64,000 nt of DNA, taken from the NCBI GenBank assembly GCA_038025085.1, contig CM076148.1:4991501-5055500 (forward strand), read 5' to 3'. This document shows positions 12,260 through 23,595 of the stretch, one piece after another; positions within the stretch are counted from its first letter, which is position 1, and every line of letters begins with the position of its first letter. The translations under genes and the position numbers were made by a program. The notes below the pieces were generated by a model. That model searched no databases, was not told where the DNA came from, and worked only from the letters and a program-made list of their open reading frames with translations. The DNA comes from Tetragonia tetragonoides (Eukaryota > Streptophyta > Magnoliopsida > Caryophyllales > Aizoaceae).

Positions 12260-15200
12260 ACAAGATCAAAGACTTGTTCAGTTTTTAATGGGATTAAATC
12301 CAGCTTATGATAATATTAGAGGGAATATACTCATGATGAAACCTCTACCTAGCATTAGTCAAGCCTATGCTCTCTTGATTCAAGATGAGAATCAAAGAGG
12401 AAATCACTCACCCACTCAATTCATTTCTGAGTCAGCAGCAATGTATGCTAATCAGCATACCAAACAGCAACAAAATCCATCACAAGGCAACTACAAAGGC
12501 AGATTTGACAACAGAAAATCTGTTATTTGCACTCACTGCAAAAAGGCAGGTCACAGTGCAAGTAAATGCTACAGAATTGTAGGCTTTCCCAAAGATTTCA
12601 AGTTCACAAGAACTAAATCTTATGCAGCCAATGCTCAAGGAGATTCTGGAGATGAGCAGTGTCATGTAGAACACAACTGTTCTGTTGACAGTAGCTCAGT
12701 CAAGACTGCTTCTGTTATTCCTGGACTATCACAAGCAGACTGCAACAACCTTCTGGCACTGCTGAACAAGACTCAAGTTGGAGGTGCAAATGGTGCTAAA
12801 AGCACTTATGATCCTGGTCTTTCTCCTCATCACATCAACTCCTTTGTAAACTGTGCTGGTAAGGTTTCTGGTATCTCTCACAACTTTTCAGGTTCATGTA
12901 TTTGCTCTGTTTGTTGTTCTGCATCTGCTGATTATACCTGGATTTTAGACACTGGAGCCTCAGACCACATGTGCCATGATCTTTCTTTTTTTACCAACAT
13001 CATATCTCTTAACTCACCCCACCTTATTTCCCTTCCAAATGGCCAAAATGTTGCTGTTGATCGGATTGGTACGGTCCAGATTACAGACAAGATATTGTTG
13101 AACAATGTCTTTTATGTTCCTCAATTTAGATATAATCTACTTTTCATTGGTAGATTATGTAAACAATCACATTGCTATGCTATATTTACTGAGATGCAAT
13201 GCTTTCTATTGTTCCTACAGGGCCCTTCACTGAAGAGGCCTCAGTCTCTTGGTGATAATCACAACCTCATAGATTTTGGTCATGCTCATGCTGGATTATT
13301 CTTGTTGAAAATGAAAATACCTATTGTCTCACATAGTCCTGATGTTGCTGCTGGAATTCCTGCTTCAGAATTAGATAATAATGTTGACAAAGTTCATTTT
13401 CTTGTCAACAATTCTTCAATTCCTGATTGTTGTAATGTCATGGAAAATGACAATTCCCATTCCCTTGTTCATGATGTTATTGGTGATGTTCAATGTAATA
13501 ATGCACACAGAAACAATGCTTGTTTGTGGCACACTAGGCTTGGTCACCTTCCCCTATACAAGTTAAAATCCATGGATTTATTTGATGACAATTCTGGTGA
13601 CAATGTTGTTTCTAGTTGTGATGTATGCCCTAAAGCCGGACAACATAGAAATCCCTTTCCCCACAGCCAAATTCATACCTCCCAACCATTTCAACTCATC
13701 CATATTGATCTTTGGGGAGCCTATCACACTTCTACATATAATGGCTACAATTATTTCATCACCATAGTTGATGATTTTACTAGAACTACTTGGACACATC
13801 TTCTCAGTGCCAAGAGCAATGCCCTACCTATTATACAGGCCTTTTCAGAAATGATTTCCACTCAATACCAAGCCAATATCCAGATTGTAAGATCAGATAA
13901 TGCCTTGGAATTAGGATTAAGCAAAGAAGCCACCAATTTCTTTCTTTCTAAAGGCATTGTACATCAAACAAGTTGCACTGACACACCACAGCAGAATGGA
14001 ATAGTAGAGAGGAAACACAAGCACCTCTTAGAAACTGCTAGAGCTCTCCTTTTTCAGTCCAATCTACCTGTGAGATTTTGGGGTGACTGTGTCCTTACAG
14101 CCACATACTTGATAAACAGATTTCCCTCCAAACTTCTCAAGAACAAAACCCCTCATGAGTTGCTCACTGGTTCCAAACCCACATACAGTCATATGAGGAA
14201 TTTTGGATGCCTTTGCTATGCCTCCACATTAAAAAGAGGTCGAGATAAATTCAAACCTAGGGCATCTACATGTATTTTCCTAGGATATCCCTTTGGAAAG
14301 AAAGCTTACAAGTTGTATAACATGGATACAAAGAAAGTTCAAGTTTCCAGGGATGTCATCTTCCATGAAGATATATTTCCCTACAAAACCTCCTCTACCA
14401 CCACAGATTCCTCACATTCTCTATTTCCTTTTCAATCCATGCCTCATACTTTCAATTCTGATCCTTCACTCTCAAATATTCTTTCCAACTCTCAAAATCA
14501 ATCTACAGATTCATCTCAATCCACACCTGATCCTCAAGATCAAGGTTCAACTCAAATTCACCATTCTGATCCTCAAGCTCAAACACATTTTCCCTCTCAC
14601 TCTCACACTGAAGTCAGGAGATCCAGCAGGACCATTACAGTTCCTAAACATTTACAGGACTATGTGTGCACTAGTATTTGCAGCAATGCTACATCACCTC
14701 ATCTCTCTGAATCTACCTCATGTCCTCATACCATCACATCCTCTATAGACCTACCACAACATGTTTGCTTCAGCTCTTTATCAGCCAATAGTCAGCATTT
14801 GTTGAACAATGTTTTGCAAATAAATGAACCTAATTGTTTTGAAGATGCAGTTACTAACCCTTCATGGCAGGAAGCAATGTCTAAGGAGTTTGAAGCCCTA
14901 GAGGCTAATGAAACATGGACAATCACTGACTTGCCTGCTAATAAGAAGCCTATTAGTTGCAAGTGGGTCTATAAAATCAAGCTAAAGGCTGATGGATCTA
15001 TTGAAAGATACAAAGCTAGATTGGTGGTTAGAGGCTTCACTCAAATTGAAGGAATTGACTACACTGAAACCTTTTCTCCAGTGGTCAAAATGACCACTGT
15101 AAGAGCCCTTATTGCCACTGCAATCAAGAGAGGTTGGAGTATGCATCAACTTGATGTTAACAATGCATTTCTCCATGGAGACTTGCATGAGGAAATTTAC

Positions 15201-16355
15201 ATGAAGCCACCACCAGGCCTATCTCTCTCAAAGCCTAACCAAGTCTGTAAGCTTAGAAAATCTCTCTATGGTCTAAAACAGGCTTCAAGGCAATGGTATG
15301 GGAAGCTATCTGACTCTCTCAAGTCCAGAGGCTATCAAATGTCTTAAAACGACCATTCTTTATTTCACAAGAAAATGATCAACTCCACAGTGTTCATTGC
15401 TGTTTATGTTGATGATATTATCATCACAGGAAACAATGAGGCAGAAATTGAAGATTTAAAATCATTCCTAGACAATACTTTCAAGATCAAAGACTTGGGA
15501 TCTTTGAACTACTTTCTGGGAATAGAAATACTACATAGCAAAAATGGGGTTATCCTGACTCAAAGGAAGTTTGTTCATGAACTCCTCAAGGAGTTTTGCT
15601 GTTCTTCAGAAGCTACAGCCATCTGTCCTTTAGAAACAAACATTAAACTGAAGCTTGATGAGGGTACCCCTCTCCATGATCCTGGCCAATTCAGAAAGCT
15701 TGTTGGCAAGCTCAATTTCCTTACACATACAAGGCCTGATCTAGGCTTTGCTGTTCAGTATTTGAGCCAATTCATGCACAGCCCAAGGCAACCTCACATG
15801 GATGCAGCTCTTCATGTCTTAAAGTATCTCACAAAGGACCCTGGTCAAGGCTTATTCATGAACTCAGGGTCTAACTATGCATTACAAGCATACTGTGACT
15901 CAGACTGGGCACCTTGTCCTCACACAAGAAGATCAGTCAGTGGCTATTTCATCATGCTTGGTGGCAGTCCAATTTCTTGGAAATCCAAGAAACAGGCCAC
16001 TGTATCTCTGTCCAGTGCAGAAGCTGAATATAGAAGTTTGAGGAGAGTTACTTCGGAATTAGCTTGGCTTTCCAGATTACTCAGTGAGCTCACAGTTCCT
16101 GATATTGTTCCCATTGCTGTTAAATGTGATAGTCAAGCAGCAATTTATATTGCTAAAAACCCTGTATTTCACGAACGCACCAAACACATAGAGCTTGATT
16201 GCCATTATGTTCGGGAGCAACTACAAGCAGGATTAATCACTTTGCATCATGTGAGAACAGATGAGCAGCTGGCAGATTTGTTCACAAAGAGTTTGCCAGG
16301 GCGCCAACATAATTATTTACTCAGCAAGTTAGGAGTGTTATCCCCTCCACCTTGA
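12213..16355 (+). pseudogene. Copia 1 gag C-terminus and pol, interrupted by a stop codon
   Basis: One frame carries, in order, the end of gag, a CCHC zinc knuckle ([14 protein letters not shown], about residue 105), aspartic protease ([11 protein letters not shown], about residue 243), integrase HHCC (WHTRLGHL through CDVC), integrase core ([17 protein letters not shown]), and reverse transcriptase from [20 protein letters not shown] with [15 protein letters not shown] at 15345-15347 breaks the reverse transcriptase just after SRGYQMS. The same frame resumes within 30 bases with the YVDD catalytic motif near 15410 and continues through RNase H (YCDSDWA, SLSSAEAEY) to a natural stop at 16355. 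Enzymes are recognisable throughout, but one intact polyprotein cannot be made. Confidence 0.93.
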
Positions 16356-16362
16356 GGGGGGG
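16354..16362 (+). other. Polypurine tract of copia 1
   Basis: GAGGGGGGG directly abuts the 3' LTR. This is the expected primer site for plus-strand DNA synthesis. Confidence 0.85.
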
Positions 16363-16761
16363 TGTTGGAATTACTCTACATCTTGTTGTAATTATGTTAT
16401 TAGCTAGAAGCTTAATACAAACAATGTACAGAGTCTGTTAGTTTGTACAGTATACAGAGTCTATTAGTTGTCCCAGTGTACAGAGTCCGTTAACCGTTAG
16501 TTTGTACAGAGTCTGTTAGTTGTAACGGTATACAGAGTCTGTTAGTTTGTACGGTGTACAGAGTCTGTTAGCTTGTACAGAGTCTGTTAGTATAGCTAGC
16601 TTTAATGTGTTGTATATAAGCTCAAGTCAACTTGTAAAATAATTAATCAGAAAATGAGAATCATTTTTTTTTCTCAAAGCACTTTCTCTCACTAAAGAAT
16701 TCTCTCTCTCCTGTTCTTCCCCTTTTCTCACGAGCTCGAGCTAGTTTCACCTCGTTCAACA
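16363..16761 (+). repeat. 3' LTR of copia 1
   Basis: 399 bp, same length as the 5' LTR. About six substitutions separate the two by eye, mostly transitions within the TACAGAGTCTGTTAG array. Confidence 0.95.
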
Positions 16762-16920
16762 CTTCGGAGTGCACCGAAGCCAATGGACGAGGTGTTAACC
16801 CTGGGGTCGGAGCCCAAAGACCTGCTGCACCGAAGAGGGGGAAATCCGACTTAGGACAGTGGAATACCATGGCGCCTCGATTCATCTTGCTCCAATAAGA
16901 GATAAGTTGTTCCAATTTTA
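16762..16920. other. GC-rich stretch after copia 1, function unknown
   Basis: Distinctly more GC-rich than its surroundings and open for about 80 codons on the minus strand. It contains two copies of TGCACCGAAG (about 16770 and 16828). It has no counterpart on the other side of the copia element and I do not recognise it. It may be the broken flank of an older repeat. Confidence 0.35.
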
Positions 16921-17329
16921 TTTATTTAGCTAACACTTCACTCCTTCCCTATATTCACTACTATTTTTTGTTCATGTGAATCCATGTTTTTCCATTGTCT
17001 ATGCATACACCAGTTACATCTACATAGGCATCAAACTACCCAAGTCCCAACAGTGTACTTCCCTCCATCGAATGTAAAATCCGATTCGATATTAGAGTTC
17101 AATAACTGAACAATACCATTTCTGAACATATATCAGATATGGCCATATGGGTGAAAATGACATAGCAACCAACCACTCAATAATGAGACCATAAACTTCA
17201 GGTAAACAACACAGAAGTCCCCTATCACAAAAATCCAATCCACTATAGAACTACAAAATTATGATGTACTACTTAAAAACTACTATTAAAACGTAGATTG
17301 AAATGGTATGCATATTAATGATACCAAAT

Positions 17330-17516
17330 ATGTCTGCAAAAAGTTCAAAATTAGTAAAATTCGTTCAAGTAAAGAATAGCGAATCTTACCCAGTGGTTTT
17401 TTTAGACAGAGAAATCACGGTTGAAATTTGGTCAAACCCGAAGCATAACAGCAGAACTAACTAAGACCATGGGCAAAAGGAGCATACTGATGATAAATTC
17501 TTCTCTTGCTAACATG

Positions 17517-17549
<33 letters not shown>

Positions 17550-17550
17550 C
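17330..17550 (-). repeat. Dispersed duplicate B (partner at 8385-8655)
   Basis: Same orientation and same ordered motifs as the copy at 8385-8655, ending in a (CT)n run at about 17523-17549. The minus strand holds a 73-codon frame including AREEFIISMLLLPMVLV, but the other copy does not keep it open, so it is not called as a gene. No gene is seen in 16921-17329 or 17551-18042. Confidence 0.7.
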
Positions 17551-18042
17551 CGATCTCCTCAGTGTGAGTATGTGGGACTGTACTCGGGCATCGTTTGGGT
17601 GAAAGATAAAGTATACGGCTGACTATGTTCATAGGGTTCATGTAAGAGTTCAAGTCGCAACTAAGATTTGTTCTTTGGATCCCTCAAAAATAAACAAATT
17701 TATTCTTTGGGTGTCATCATAGAACGTTTTTATTGTTTGGGCTTGTGCAGCTATTGTTTTTTATGGGCTGAATGAATGGCGAGGAGATTCGGTCCGAACG
17801 GCAAAACTAAACCCAATAAATTAAACAATTTTATTTTATTTTATTATTTTTTTTTTTACCACAAGTTTACTCTATACTACAAGAAGTAGAGTTTAAAATC
17901 CAATTCCTATCCAACAAAAAAAAAATTCAAATTTTCTTGTAGTTAGATTTACACAACTAATAATACTGGACTTGATCATCAAGTTAGAAAAATAATTTTT
18001 CTTGAAAAAAAAGCTTCGAAACTAGAGTTTTAAGATGTAGCA

Positions 18043-19820
18043 TTCAGGGTCTTAGCGTTTAGGGTTTATGGTGTAGGGTTTAAGGCTTGGGGTTTGGGAT
18101 TTGGGTTTTAGGATTAGGGGTTTAGGGTTTAGCGTTGAGTGTTTAGGGTTTGGATTTAGGGACTAAGGTTTACGGTTTACCGTTTAGGGTTTAGGGTATA
18201 GGGTCTGAGTATAGGATATAAGATTTAGGGTTTAGCGTTTACGATTTAGAGTTTGGGGTTAGGGTATAAGGTTTAGGGTTTAGGGTTTTAGGGGTTTAGG
18301 GTGTAGGGTTTGGATTTAGGGTTTTAGGGGTTTAGGGTTTAGAATTTAGGATTTGGGGTTATGTTATAAGGTTTAGAACTTAGGGTTAGGGTTTGGGGTT
18401 TAGGGTTTAGGGTTTAGGGTTTTAGGGGTTTAGGGTGTTGGGTTTGGATTTAAGGTTTTAGGGGTTTATGGTTTAGGGTTAGGGTGTTTAGGGATATAGG
18501 GTTTATGGTTTAGGGTTAGGGTATAGGTTCAGGGTTTAAGGGTTTAAGGGGTTTAGGGTGTAGGGTTTGGATTTAGGGTTTTGGGGATTTAGGTTTAGGG
18601 TTCGGGTATAAGGTTTAGGGTTAGGTTTAACGGTATAGGGTTAGGGTTTAGGGTTTAGGATTTAGGGTTAGGGTTTAAGGTTATAGGGTTAGGGTTAGGG
18701 TATAGGGTATAGATTTTAGGGTTAGGGTATAGGGTTTAGGTTATAGGGTTTAAAGTTAGGGTTTAGGGTTAGAGTTTAGGGTTAGGGCTTAGGGTTTAGG
18801 GTATATGGTTTATGGTTAGGGTTTAGGGTTTAGGGTTATGGTTTAGGATTTATGGTTCAAGGTTTAGGGTTTAGGGTTTAGTGTTAGGGTTAGGGTTTAG
18901 GGTTAGGATTTAAGGTTTAAAGTTAGGGCTTAGGGTTAGGGTTTAGGGTTTAGGGTTCGGGGTTAAGCGTTTAGGGTTTAGCGTTACGGTTTAAGGTTAG
19001 GGTTGAGGGTTATGGTTATGGTTTAGGGTTTACGGTTAGGGTTTAAGGTTTAGGGTTAGGGTTTAGGGTTAAGGGTTTAGGGTTTAGGGTTATGGTTTAG
19101 GGTTTAGGTTAGGGTTTAGGGTTAAGGGTTTAGGGTTAGGGTTTAGGGTTAAGGGTTTAGGGTTTTAGGGGTTTAGGGTGTTGGGTTGGGATTTAAGGTT
19201 TTAGGGATTTACGGTTTAGGGTTAGGGTGTTTAGGGATATAGGGTTTATGGTTTAGGGTTAGGGTATAGGTTCAGGGTTTAAGGGTTTAAGGGGTTTAGG
19301 GTGTAGGGTTTGGATTTAGGGTTTTGGGGGTTTAGGTTTAGGGTTAGTGTATAAGGTTTAGGGTTAGGTTTAACGGTATAGGGTTAGGGTTTAGGGTTTC
19401 GGATTTAGGGTTAGGGTTTAAGGTTATAGGGTTAGGGTTAGGGTATAGGGTTTAGGTTTTATGGTTTAAAGTTAGGGTTTAGGGTTAGAGTTTAGGGTTA
19501 GGGCTTAGAGTTTAGGGTATATGGTTTATGGTTAGGGTTTAGGGTTTAGGGTTAGGGTTTAGGGTTATGGTTTAGGATTTAAGGTTCAGGGTTTAGGGTT
19601 TAGGGTTTAGTGTTAGGGTTAGGGTTTAGGGTTTAGGGTTAGGATTTAAGGTTTAAAGTTAGGGTTTAGGGTTTAGGGTTCGGGGTTAGGCGTTTAGGGT
19701 TTAGCGTTACGGTTTAGGGTTAGGGTTTAGGGTTATGATTATGGTTAAGGGTTTGGGGTTTAGGGTTTATGGTTAGGGTTTAAGGTTTAGGGTTAGGGTT
19801 TAGGGTTAAGGGTTTAGGGT

Positions 19821-19853
<33 letters not shown>

Positions 19854-20245
19854 TAGGGTTATGGTTTAGGGTTTAGGTTAGGGTTTAGGGTTAGGGTTTA
19901 GGGTTAAGGGTTTAGGGTTAGGGTTTAGGGTTAAGGGTTTGGGGTTTAGGGTTTAGGGTTTAGGTTTAGGGTTTAGGGTTTAGAGTTTGGGTTTACGGTT
20001 TAGGGTTTAGGGTTAGGGTATAGGGTTTAGGGTTTGGGTTTAGGGTTTAGGGTTTGGGTTTAGGGTTTAGGGTTCAGGGTTCAGGGTTTGGGGTTTAGGG
20101 TTTGGGGTGTAGGGTTAGGGCTTAGGGTTGGGGTTTAGGGTTTAGTGTTTAGGGTTAGGGTTAGGGTTAGGGTTTGTGGTTTTGGGTTTAGGGTTAGGGT
20201 TAGGGTTTAGGGGTTGGGGTTTAGGGTTTTAGGGTTTAGGGTTTA
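18043..20245 (+). repeat. Interstitial telomeric repeat tract, TTTAGGG type, degenerate
   Basis: About 2.2 kb made almost entirely of TTTAGGG and variants (TTAGGG, TATAGGG, TTTAGCG, TTTGGGG, TTCAGGG). TTTAGGG is the Arabidopsis-type plant telomere unit. The G-rich strand is the plus strand throughout, so no head-to-head fusion is present. Degeneracy is high at the left and lower at the right (about 19750-20245), where near-perfect units predominate. Within it lies a long-period tandem duplication described in its own entry. The open frames one could read in it are repeat artefacts. Confidence 0.95.
18417..19880 (+). repeat. Tandem duplication of about 0.73 kb inside the telomeric tract
   Basis: The same ordered series of rare variant units occurs twice: GTGTTTAGGGATATAGGG at 18484 and 19227 (offset 743), and TTCGGGGTTA followed by GCGTTTAGGG at 18956 and 19679 (offset 723), with many shared variants in between. 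This is segmental duplication of an already degenerate array rather than fresh telomerase-made sequence. Confidence 0.85.
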
Positions 20246-20339
20246 AGCAAGAAAAGTTTTCAGGAAAACTGTTTTTCTAAAAATAGTTTTCTCATTTTCC
20301 GTAATTTTGGTAATAAAAAAAAAATCATATATATGTATC

Positions 20340-20515
20340 GCCTAATAGGTGTTGGTTGTTTTATGAATCGACGCCAATGGCTGTGTGGTGGCAAAATTGT
20401 AATAAAATGATCAAAAAGTGGCGTCGGTTCTTTCGAATAACCGATGCCTGCAGTACAAAAACTAATTTAAAGCGAAAGACACATAGGCGTCGGTTGATGC
20501 CAATGGACCGACGTC
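20340..20515. repeat. Left subterminal repeat array of the CACTA-like element
   Basis: Several direct and inverted copies of a GGCGTCGGTT core (for example near 20423 and 20486) are spaced tens of bases apart. Confidence 0.7.
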
Positions 20516-20559
20516 TATACTGTATTCAGTAAATAATATTAAAATAAAATAAAAGCCTA

Positions 20560-22270
20560 CCATTTGCTCAACAGAGCCAATGTCCTACAACTTTTCGTTT
20601 CACCTCTCCGCACCGACATCTCTCTTTCTCTCCTCTCACGGGGCTCCGCTTGAAGTGGTTCTCAATCTTCACATCCGATCGTTCTCATCAACACTACTCT
20701 CAAATTCTCTCAAATGACTTAGATCTCAAGTTTCTCTCGCTCAATTAAGGTATTCATAATCTTCGTCTCTTTCTCTCTTGGTTGATTATTCGAATTTATG
20801 TGAATCTTTTCTTTTTTTGTTGAAGCGTTGTGGCTATTTTGTGAATTTAGCGTTAGGGTTTTGATGTTCTTAAATTGATTTTGAAATTGATTGAAGGCTT
20901 TTAGTTCGAATTTGTTTTCGTTTATCTCAAGTTTATGAGATATGCCCAGCTATTTTTGTTGCAAAGTTATAGAACGAACGTTTTGTTGTCAGATTGAAAT
21001 TCGATTTAATTAGCTCGAATTTTGTGGTTTCGTTTCTGAATTGTAAATTTTGAGTTTGATGTCATGTGTTTTTCTGAATTGTAAACACCTCTCCTCTGTC
21101 TCTCTTTCTATTTCGATTTCTGTTCTTTTCCCCTTTTTATTTATGTGATTTGAATTTGATTATTTTGCTGCTGTACTTTATTGGAAATTTTGAGGAAAAA
21201 AACGATTTGGATCTCATTGATATTGAGCTTCCTTACTTGTTATGGTTTTGGGTTTGATGATGCTGAAAATTTATAGACTAAGATTGGTTAAAGTGTTCAG
21301 GTCACAGTAGTTTGCCAATGCATTAAGATTCAAACCTGCTGTTTTTTTCACTGGCTTGAGACATAGTACCTATGTTGGCATGAGTTTGCTTTCTAATTCT
21401 TAGAACTCTTTTTTTGTTTCAAATATGTTCGCATCAATAGAATTGTCGTAATGACATTGTAGCATACTGCTAATTGTGAAACCTTTGGGTTTCTTTGTAT
21501 CTGTTTTGTTCTTGTTAAAGTTCACTAGTATGTACTATACTCTGTTCAAGAATAACTAATTAGCCAGCCTGCTCCCCGTCCATCTGTGCTAGCTAGCTAG
21601 CTCGATGTTTTTTGTAAGGAGAGTGAAGTTGGACATATTCTCTTATTTGTAACGAGAGTGAAGTTGTATATCGATTGTAGTGATTTGGTTCCAATATACT
21701 GTTCTGCGTGTTTGTGTGTTTTGGAGTTCCATTCTTTTTGGTCATGTTTTTCAATTTTGTCATCTGCTGGTTTGGTTTCACTGTTTCTAATCCTGTTTTT
21801 TTTAATTCAAATTTAGATAGATTTTGTGTACTCGTATTCTCAAGGATCGCTCTTGTAATATAACTGATCACGTTGGTGGTGTGCAAATGCAGGGGTATTT
21901 AGGAGTACTGTATTGGCTTCTGGTCAATATTGAAACACTATTTAAACTTATGAATTAGCTGTCTTAATTTTATCTTAACATATTCATATTCGATTTTGGC
22001 TTATTCACAGGTTCAAGCAGAGATCAAACAAAAGCAACTAATCAGACATGTACAGTATTTATAAATTTTTTCCTCTTTTTTTATTCTCAATTGAATCAGT
22101 TTTTTGTGTTTCTGTTGTTGATGATATGTTTTACTTTTTTGGTTTTTCAGGGAGCACAAGTCGTGGGCATGAGTGCAAATCGAGGTCGCTGCGTCCGTGT
22201 TCCATTAAGGCGAAAGCTAATAGCATCATTGGGTATGGCATTCCTGGTTTTATGGTTGTTCTTATTCTGA
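20560..22270 (+). other. Transcription-unit-like interior of the CACTA-like element
   Basis: A pyrimidine-rich leader (20600-20750) ends CAATTAAG before GTATTC, a plausible donor. T-rich intron-like DNA follows, with acceptor-like CACAG near 22012 and TTTTCAG at 22150. A short open frame (22169-22270) follows the last acceptor. The arrangement is that of a small gene with introns in its 5' leader. No RNA evidence is available. Confidence 0.35.
22169..22270 (+). CDS. Putative 33-codon membrane microprotein
   Basis: The frame starts MSANRGRC after a TTTTCAG acceptor, has a strongly basic N-terminal half (VRVPLRRKL) and a hydrophobic C-terminal half (ASLGMAFLVLWLFLF) ending at TGA. This matches a tiny single-span membrane protein with basic residues on one side. 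A longer frame overlaps it in a different register (22048-22281) but runs through the intron-like T-rich sequence, so it is less likely. I do not recognise the family, and a chance origin is possible at this length. Confidence 0.3.
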   Translation: MSANRGRCVRVPLRRKLIASLGMAFLVLWLFLF

Positions 22271-23181
22271 TTGTAGTTTAGTCAACTTTATTTTGTTAGT
22301 GTAGTTTTCTTTTATCAATCTAATCTATTCTGATAATTAAGAGTTTTATGTATCTACTACCCAATTACTGAATTCATTTTATTACCTTTTTTCATGGTTG
22401 ACAACTCATCTACTTGTGACAATTGGTGCTAGTTTTTCTGTGCCTTTGCTTTCGAGAATGGAACTAAATGTGCCATCTGTGATTATTCATGGGTTTAATG
22501 CTATTCAGTTATGGGCTAGCTCATACTGGTGTTAACTGGAAAATAAGTATTAAAGATGAAGTTCTATAAATGGTCCATTGTTGATCTTAAGATGTTAATG
22601 AAAAACCTGATAAGTATATAAGCTTGAGGTGAAAGCTGATGTACATTGACAGTGAGCACCTTGCAGAGATCTCAGCTTCTTTGTCATGGTTCTTCTCTTT
22701 TGTAATAGCTTTGCTGATTCCGCATCTTGTCTACCCCAGCCTCTCATCTAATTCTTTGTAATTGCTATTTATGTACTGTGTTGCATCTCTAATTCTGTCA
22801 GGTAGATGCTTCAATTATTCTGTGGGAGTCCACCTAGTGTACTGCTAATGAGCAGTTCTGGGAGTTGAGCTCTGATTACTAGTTGTTATATCCATTTTAC
22901 ACTGTCAATCTTTTTCAGGATCAGTGAGCAGTGTTGGTTGGTAGAATGCATAGTGAACATGTCGAAGAGAAATTCTACGTTCTCTTAATATGGATCTGCA
23001 GACAGCAGGTTATCTAGTACTATATTTTTGCATTCAACTACTGATTGTTTTGTTTCTCATTTTCTAAATTTCAATCCTTTTCTTCTACTATTCAAAGTCA
23101 GATAGATTGGGTTTAGTGTTGCTCGTATTGTTCTCAGATTGGCCTTTGTCCCTTTGGTATATATGTTATATTAGTAACTGA

Positions 23182-23253
23182 AGCCTATTAGCTCAGATGG
23201 TGGAGAAATTGTGGTATCGCACAAAAGACGTGGGTTCGAATCCCACATAGGCG
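23182..23253 (+). pseudogene. tRNA-like sequence, degenerate (closest in form to tRNA-Ile)
   Basis: A cloverleaf can be drawn. The acceptor is AGCCTAT against ATAGGCG (six of seven pair), the D arm starts TAGCTCAGATGGT, the anticodon stem is TTGTG/CACAA, and the T arm GTGGGTTCGAATCCCAC is perfect. The anticodon loop has only six bases (GTATCG), the D stem has a mismatch and pair 1-72 is broken, so it is unlikely to be functional. The A and B box sequences are well kept. Confidence 0.55.
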
Positions 23254-23299
23254 GTTAAAATCGATTCAATTTTGTTGCTGGACACACACAAAAAAAAAG

Positions 23300-23595
23300 A
23301 GACGTCGGTTGTTTAGGTGAACCGACGCCTATAAAATGACTATAGGCATCGGTTGTTTAGGTGAACCGACGCCTATAATAACAATAGGTATCGGTTGACT
23401 TACAAAACCGACGCCAAAAACCACATTATAGACGTCATTTGTTTTAAAGAACCGACGCCAAAAAGGTTATTGGCGTCGATTCGACAACCGACACCTATTC
23501 ACTTGGAATAGGCGTCGCCTCAATATACATCGGTTGAAAACCAACGCCTAATAGTGTTTTTAACCGACGTCAATAACCTGTTTTGTATTAGGTGA
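23300..23595. repeat. Right subterminal repeat array of the CACTA-like element
   Basis: About ten copies of GGCGTCGGTT or its complement, several as inverted pairs around short loops (for example two consecutive GGTTGTTTAGGTGAACCGAC blocks). One inner copy ends ...CCTAATAGTG at 23556, a second CACTA-like stop. Confidence 0.75.

Larger units (their letters stand above)
10862..16761 (+). mobile_element. Ty1/copia LTR retrotransposon 1, near full length, non-autonomous by mutation
   Basis: A 5.9-kb element bounded by two 399-bp LTRs in direct orientation, each starting TGTTGG and ending CAACA. A primer-binding site TGGTATCAGAGC follows the 5' LTR and a purine tract GAGGGGGGG precedes the 3' LTR. 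The internal region carries gag and pol in the copia order protease, integrase, reverse transcriptase, RNase H. By eye the LTRs differ at about six positions, so insertion is fairly recent. No 5-bp target duplication is seen: the flanks are CGCTC on the left and CTTCG on the right. That suggests recombination or a flank deletion. Confidence 0.95.

Noticed and set aside
14293..14748. 151-codon plus-strand frame inside copia 1
   Set aside because: It overlaps the pol frame in another register; the pol frame has the conserved motifs.
18043..20245. CRISPR-like or satellite-with-spacer interpretation of the regular repeats
   Set aside because: The unit is the 7-bp plant telomere motif without unique spacers, and the genome is a plant.
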